Positions 60,810 through 64,000 of a stretch of 64,000 bases of DNA are shown one piece after another. The first letter of the stretch is position 1. Every line of letters starts with the position of its first letter. The DNA is taken from NCBI GenBank assembly GCA_033182465.1, contig CP137327.1, positions 310,001 to 374,000 on the forward strand, written 5' to 3'. The stretch is from Sanghuangporus weigelae (Eukaryota > Basidiomycota > Agaricomycetes > Hymenochaetales > Hymenochaetaceae). A program made the position numbers and the translations under genes. The notes beneath the pieces are model-generated. The model was not told the origin of the DNA, did no database searches, and was given only the letters and a program-made list of their open reading frames with translations.

Positions 60810-61099
60810 TGAGGGAACTGGACGATGGGTTACCGAGGTTGTTGTGCCTTCGTTCCGTGTTTGTTAACCTGCTTGGAATTCATGGTAGATGCGGGGTGTA
60901 ACTCAAAACCTGAATAGAATTTGCGCCGCTAAGCGGCTCTTTTCCCTCGTTATGCTTCAATCAAACTGGAAAAATATTGAAATCCTTCCATAAGTACAAA
61001 GCACAATACCAATATAATTCTACATGCAATATGCAGTAGACACAGCAAAGCCAGGATGAAACCCATTTCACCAAGACCACAATTCTCCCAACAGAAAAA
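60810..61099. other. Convergent 3' flanks of ATP14 and the BBC1-like gene
   Basis: 290 bases, no gene. Confidence 0.6.
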
Positions 61100-63041
61100 T
61101 CAAATCGACAACGCATGAGGCGGAGCCTCGCACACCAACTCTTCAAATCCCAAATACGTCGCCATACTAACAGGTCTATAAATCCACACTTCACCCTCCT
61201 CAAACCTGTTCAAATCATACGTCCTACGAGCCGGCTCGGGCGGGTCGTTCAAGCTTTGTTCAACCACCTCCAACGATCTCAGGGCGCGCGGTTCGAGTGG
61301 TGCCCCATCGTATACCCCAAGTTGAGAAGAGTAAGGCACAGAATCGCGAGTGACGACGGCAGTGTGCTCCGGATCGCCTAGGATGGCGTACCCGCTCGGC
61401 GGGTCACCTACGCGTGCAATGCGCACACTCCGCCATTCGACGATATCCCCGCGCCGCACGCGGTCGTCCCCGCCTCTCCACTGGCCTTCTTGCCTCCCAC
61501 CCCGGGAAGCGCGCCCGACGAAGATCAAATGCCCGTGTGTCCGCCCTAAGCTCGGTATCGGCGCTGGTATAGAGGGTGAAGCCGAGGAAGTGACGAATTT
61601 GAGCGCTTCGGCTGCGAGGTCCCAGCATTCACCTCTTGCGCAGAACTGGCCTGACCCAAGGAAACTCTCCGCATAGCTTGCGATCGTCTCTCCGTACACC
61701 TCGCTAGCGCCCCTCAATTCTTCGCCGTTCAAAGGTTCTGGTACGTCTAGATACTTAGCGCTCCGCTCCGTGACTTTGGTAGTTGAGTTGGAGTACGAGA
61801 CCGAGACCCACGCAGCACTCAAGTCGCAGAATAGTACAGCAAAAGTGGTGGAACGCGCGTCTCCGCGCGATATCATCTGTGCTTTGTAGAGCCGATGAGG
61901 ATTGGTTTGGAGAAGGGGCGGTATGGCGTCCTGAGAAGCATACCAAGGCGTGTCCCACTCGGTTGACGGATGGAAGTAGCACGCTAAGTCGAGCGCTTGA
62001 GAACCATATGTTGTCGGAGGTGGATATGACGACTTGAACTCGACTTTAGGCTGCGAGTGATCATGAGAATATGAAGGTGTGACTTCGACAGTTGGTTTGG
62101 ACCAGGATCTTATAGGAGGCTACAGCGAATGTAATTAGATAATGCTAGAGATGCATGAAAAGAATGTGAAACGCGACTTACTGGACCTCCTCGACCAGAA
62201 GCCGCAGGCGCTTTTGAAGTAGGACGTACTGGCGGAGCCGGCGTTATAGCTGTTGGTAGTGGGGTTCCACGGCTGCGATTCCCTGTAGTATTTTCTACGA
62301 CTTTCACCTCTCCGCCTTCTGTTGAATTACCTTCCAAGTGAACGCCCCGCATCTTTTCAATGTACTGAGCGAAGAACTCATCGAGCCATCCAAAGAACGC
62401 TTCTTTATCTTTTGAAGAAAGATTGGCCCAGTCAATCTTGTCGATATCGGCATTGGCGTCAGCACTGTTGTTAATTGACGGTACTTGCGATGGTTTCGGT
62501 GCGGGTTGAGACCATCTCTGCGATGGCGTTCGTTGAAGGGCAGGAGGAGGGACAGCCGAAGAAGATGGCGAATGAGTAGAGTTATGAAACGCCTTTGCGC
62601 GTTCAAAGACAGACAGTCCGCGGGAGGGCGGAGGTGAAGACGGACTCGCAGAACGTGGATTCAAGCTCGGCTTCGTCGTCCTCGCAACTGGTGGGGGAGC
62701 TGCAAGCGTATCCCTACTATCATGCCCATACGCCTCGGCACCACTACCATCTTGCTCCAAACTACCCCGGCTCGCATTAAACGACCTCCTCGCACCCGGC
62801 GGGGGCGGAGGTGGGGGACTACCTGCTTTGGGCATATATCCCGCATCCGCAAACCGCGTTTTCGCCATCGGCGTGCTGGTATGCTTGTCCCGCGTATTCT
62901 GGATTTTGGCCGCCGTGGCATTCTTCGCTGAGACGGCCTTGTCTTTGATCGTTGCGACTGTATGTATGTACATGGATTGCCAGATTAGCATTGATTGTAG
63001 GTAGGAAGGAGATGAAGTATGAACGGACCGTTGAATGGCAT
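61100..63041 (-). CDS. BBC1/AIM3-type actin-patch protein with cysteine-proteinase-fold domain
   Basis: Exons on the minus strand: 63041-63029, 62957-62182, 62119-61100; 602 residues. The N-terminus (MPFNVATIKDKAVSAKNATAAKIQ) matches the short conserved start of fungal BBC1/AIM3-like proteins, which bind type I myosin and work at cortical actin patches in endocytosis. Residues about 60-260 are a Pro-rich disordered linker (GSPPPPPPPGARR, PSSPPPSRG) suited to SH3 binding. Within it is a helical patch, WANLSSKDKEAFFGWLDEFF. The C-terminal about 260 residues form the AIM3/BBC1 cysteine-proteinase-fold domain: Cys in RGECWDLAAEAL, His in RTHGHLIFVG and DIVEWRS. Whether it is catalytic is unknown. 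The canonical SH3 domain of yeast Bbc1 is absent. Confidence 0.8.
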
Positions 63042-63568
63042 GGCGAGATCCTTAGCTTCGATTCACTTATCCTCTGAGTATACGTTCAATTCAAAGATCC
63101 TGTAATGAAGTTCTGGGTAGCTTCAAGTTCAAGTTTGAAGAAAGATGAACAGGTATGAGATTCTACGACTTCTGTACCAAAGATTTTAAGTGCTTTCTTG
63201 CTGAACAATACGCAGGCCTGAGGCTCTGAGACTCTGAGAGAGATCAGGTATCTCCTCTGGGTTTAGGAAGAGGTAAGTAGGTCGATTGACTCGACTTGCA
63301 ATAATGAGCCCACGCTTGAGTGATCATTCCGACCAAGTAGCATCACGTGCACGACTCACTCACTGGCAGTGGTAAACCCTGAAATCATGTTTGACTTGGA
63401 AATGGAGTAAAGATTCAATTGCAATTGCAAAGGAGTGTTAGATTTTAGAGTATAAGACCCAAAGACCCAATCGTCGACTCAGACAAATTCAACGCCTAAA
63501 CTTTATAATCCTCTGTACGCCGTGCAAAGGTAGAAAGAACGTCCCCAAGAAGCAGGTATCAAATCTAT
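63042..63568. other. Intergenic between the BBC1-like gene and the histidine phosphatase
   Basis: No gene seen; promoter region of the minus-strand BBC1-like gene and 3' flank of the next one. Confidence 0.6.
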
Positions 63569-63965
63569 TTATGAATCGCAAGCTTCTAGCAAGTTTTCTG
63601 GCACAATACTCTCTAGCAACGCGATAAAGTCATCAAGGGAGACCCATTCCAGCGACCGCATTGGTGACCCTTCAAACAACACCCGGACGAAACGTTCTTT
63701 GCTCTTCGGTATCTCCCATACCTTTCCGGTTACAAGCAGGACGTAAGCATCTCGAAAAAATGAAGTACGAAAAATAAGGAACGGACCTCCATCACGATTT
63801 CCGATCCTAGCGCAGGCCATCGCAGAGGCGCCACTTTCCCGAAGCCGAGTCCGGAAGCGAGACGGATCATAGAGCCGTCATGCCCCACATAGAAACGTAG
63901 CTTGTGAGATTCCGTACCGGCTTTGAAAGAGTCGAAGTTCATCGCGAGTTCCATGAAGAGTGCTC
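63569..63965 (-). CDS. Histidine acid phosphatase family protein, C-terminal part (cut by window edge)
   Basis: Last two exons of a minus-strand gene: 63965-63787 and 63721-63569; the rest lies beyond position 64000. Features of histidine phosphatase branch 2: RFYVGHDGSMIRLASGLGFG carries the HD motif that supplies the second catalytic His and proton donor, and PLRWPALGSEIVMEVW is the typical strand following it, restored by the intron from 63786 to 63722. The tail MRSLEWVSLDDFIALLESIV fits extracellular or lysosomal acid-phosphatase-like proteins of basidiomycetes. The N-terminal RHG motif and any signal peptide are outside the window. Confidence 0.75.
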
Positions 63966-64000
63966 CTATTCGGGAGAGAGCAATCAAAATTATTGGACAA

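Overview
The window is nuclear DNA of a filamentous basidiomycete, most likely an Agaricomycete. Almost every gene is split by short GT-AG introns of about 50-80 bases with CTRAC-type branch sites. Several genes belong to families typical of mushroom-forming fungi: NACHT-WD40 receptors with the basidiomycete C-terminal tail, a BTB/K_tetra protein, CHAT and F-box proteins, and a CaaX mating-pheromone precursor. I cannot name the species. I see no rRNA, tRNA, CRISPR array, LTR element or viral relic. Percent identities below are by-eye estimates.

Left part (1-12 kb) is accessory-like. Bases 1-5.9 kb carry no recognisable gene; about 0.56-1.96 kb is a cluster of diverged repeat copies in both orientations. 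Next come two tandem short-chain dehydrogenase genes (5.9-9.2 kb), a remnant of a hemerythrin-like gene (9.6 kb) and an intact hemerythrin (HHE) gene (10.3-11.2 kb).

Middle part (12-34 kb) is dominated by two full-length, inverted paralogous NLR-type receptors with the order C2, helical (MLKL/HeLo-like), NACHT, 14 WD40 repeats. They lie at 12.2-17.4 kb (minus) and 28.2-33.4 kb (plus). Their first seven coding exons have identical lengths. The NACHT core is nearly identical while the C2 and WD40 parts have diverged, which suggests gene conversion. Between them lie two small palindrome-rich elements, a His-rich protein gene, an aryl-alcohol-dehydrogenase-type aldo/keto reductase and an F-box gene. 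A copy of the F-box 3' flank lies again on the far side of the second NLR.

Right part (34.6-64 kb) is compact housekeeping sequence: mitochondrial citrate carrier, C-14 sterol reductase (ERG24), uroporphyrinogen-III synthase (HEM4), a decayed CHAT-domain gene, a disordered nuclear-looking protein, a mating pheromone precursor, a Sch9/Ypk-like AGC kinase, the DIM1 18S rRNA dimethylase, phosphatidylserine decarboxylase, the Rtt106 histone chaperone, a BTB protein, mitochondrial RNA polymerase RPO41, the divergent pair ATPase inhibitor INH1 / ATP synthase subunit h ATP14, a BBC1/AIM3-type actin-patch protein, and the 3' end of a histidine-phosphatase gene cut by the window edge. Mitochondrial functions (RPO41, INH1, ATP14, citrate carrier, the probably mitochondrial PSD and possibly the HHE protein) are well represented.

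Most notable are the inverted NLR pair with its patch of near-identity and the pheromone precursor gene, for which I see no receptor gene in the window.
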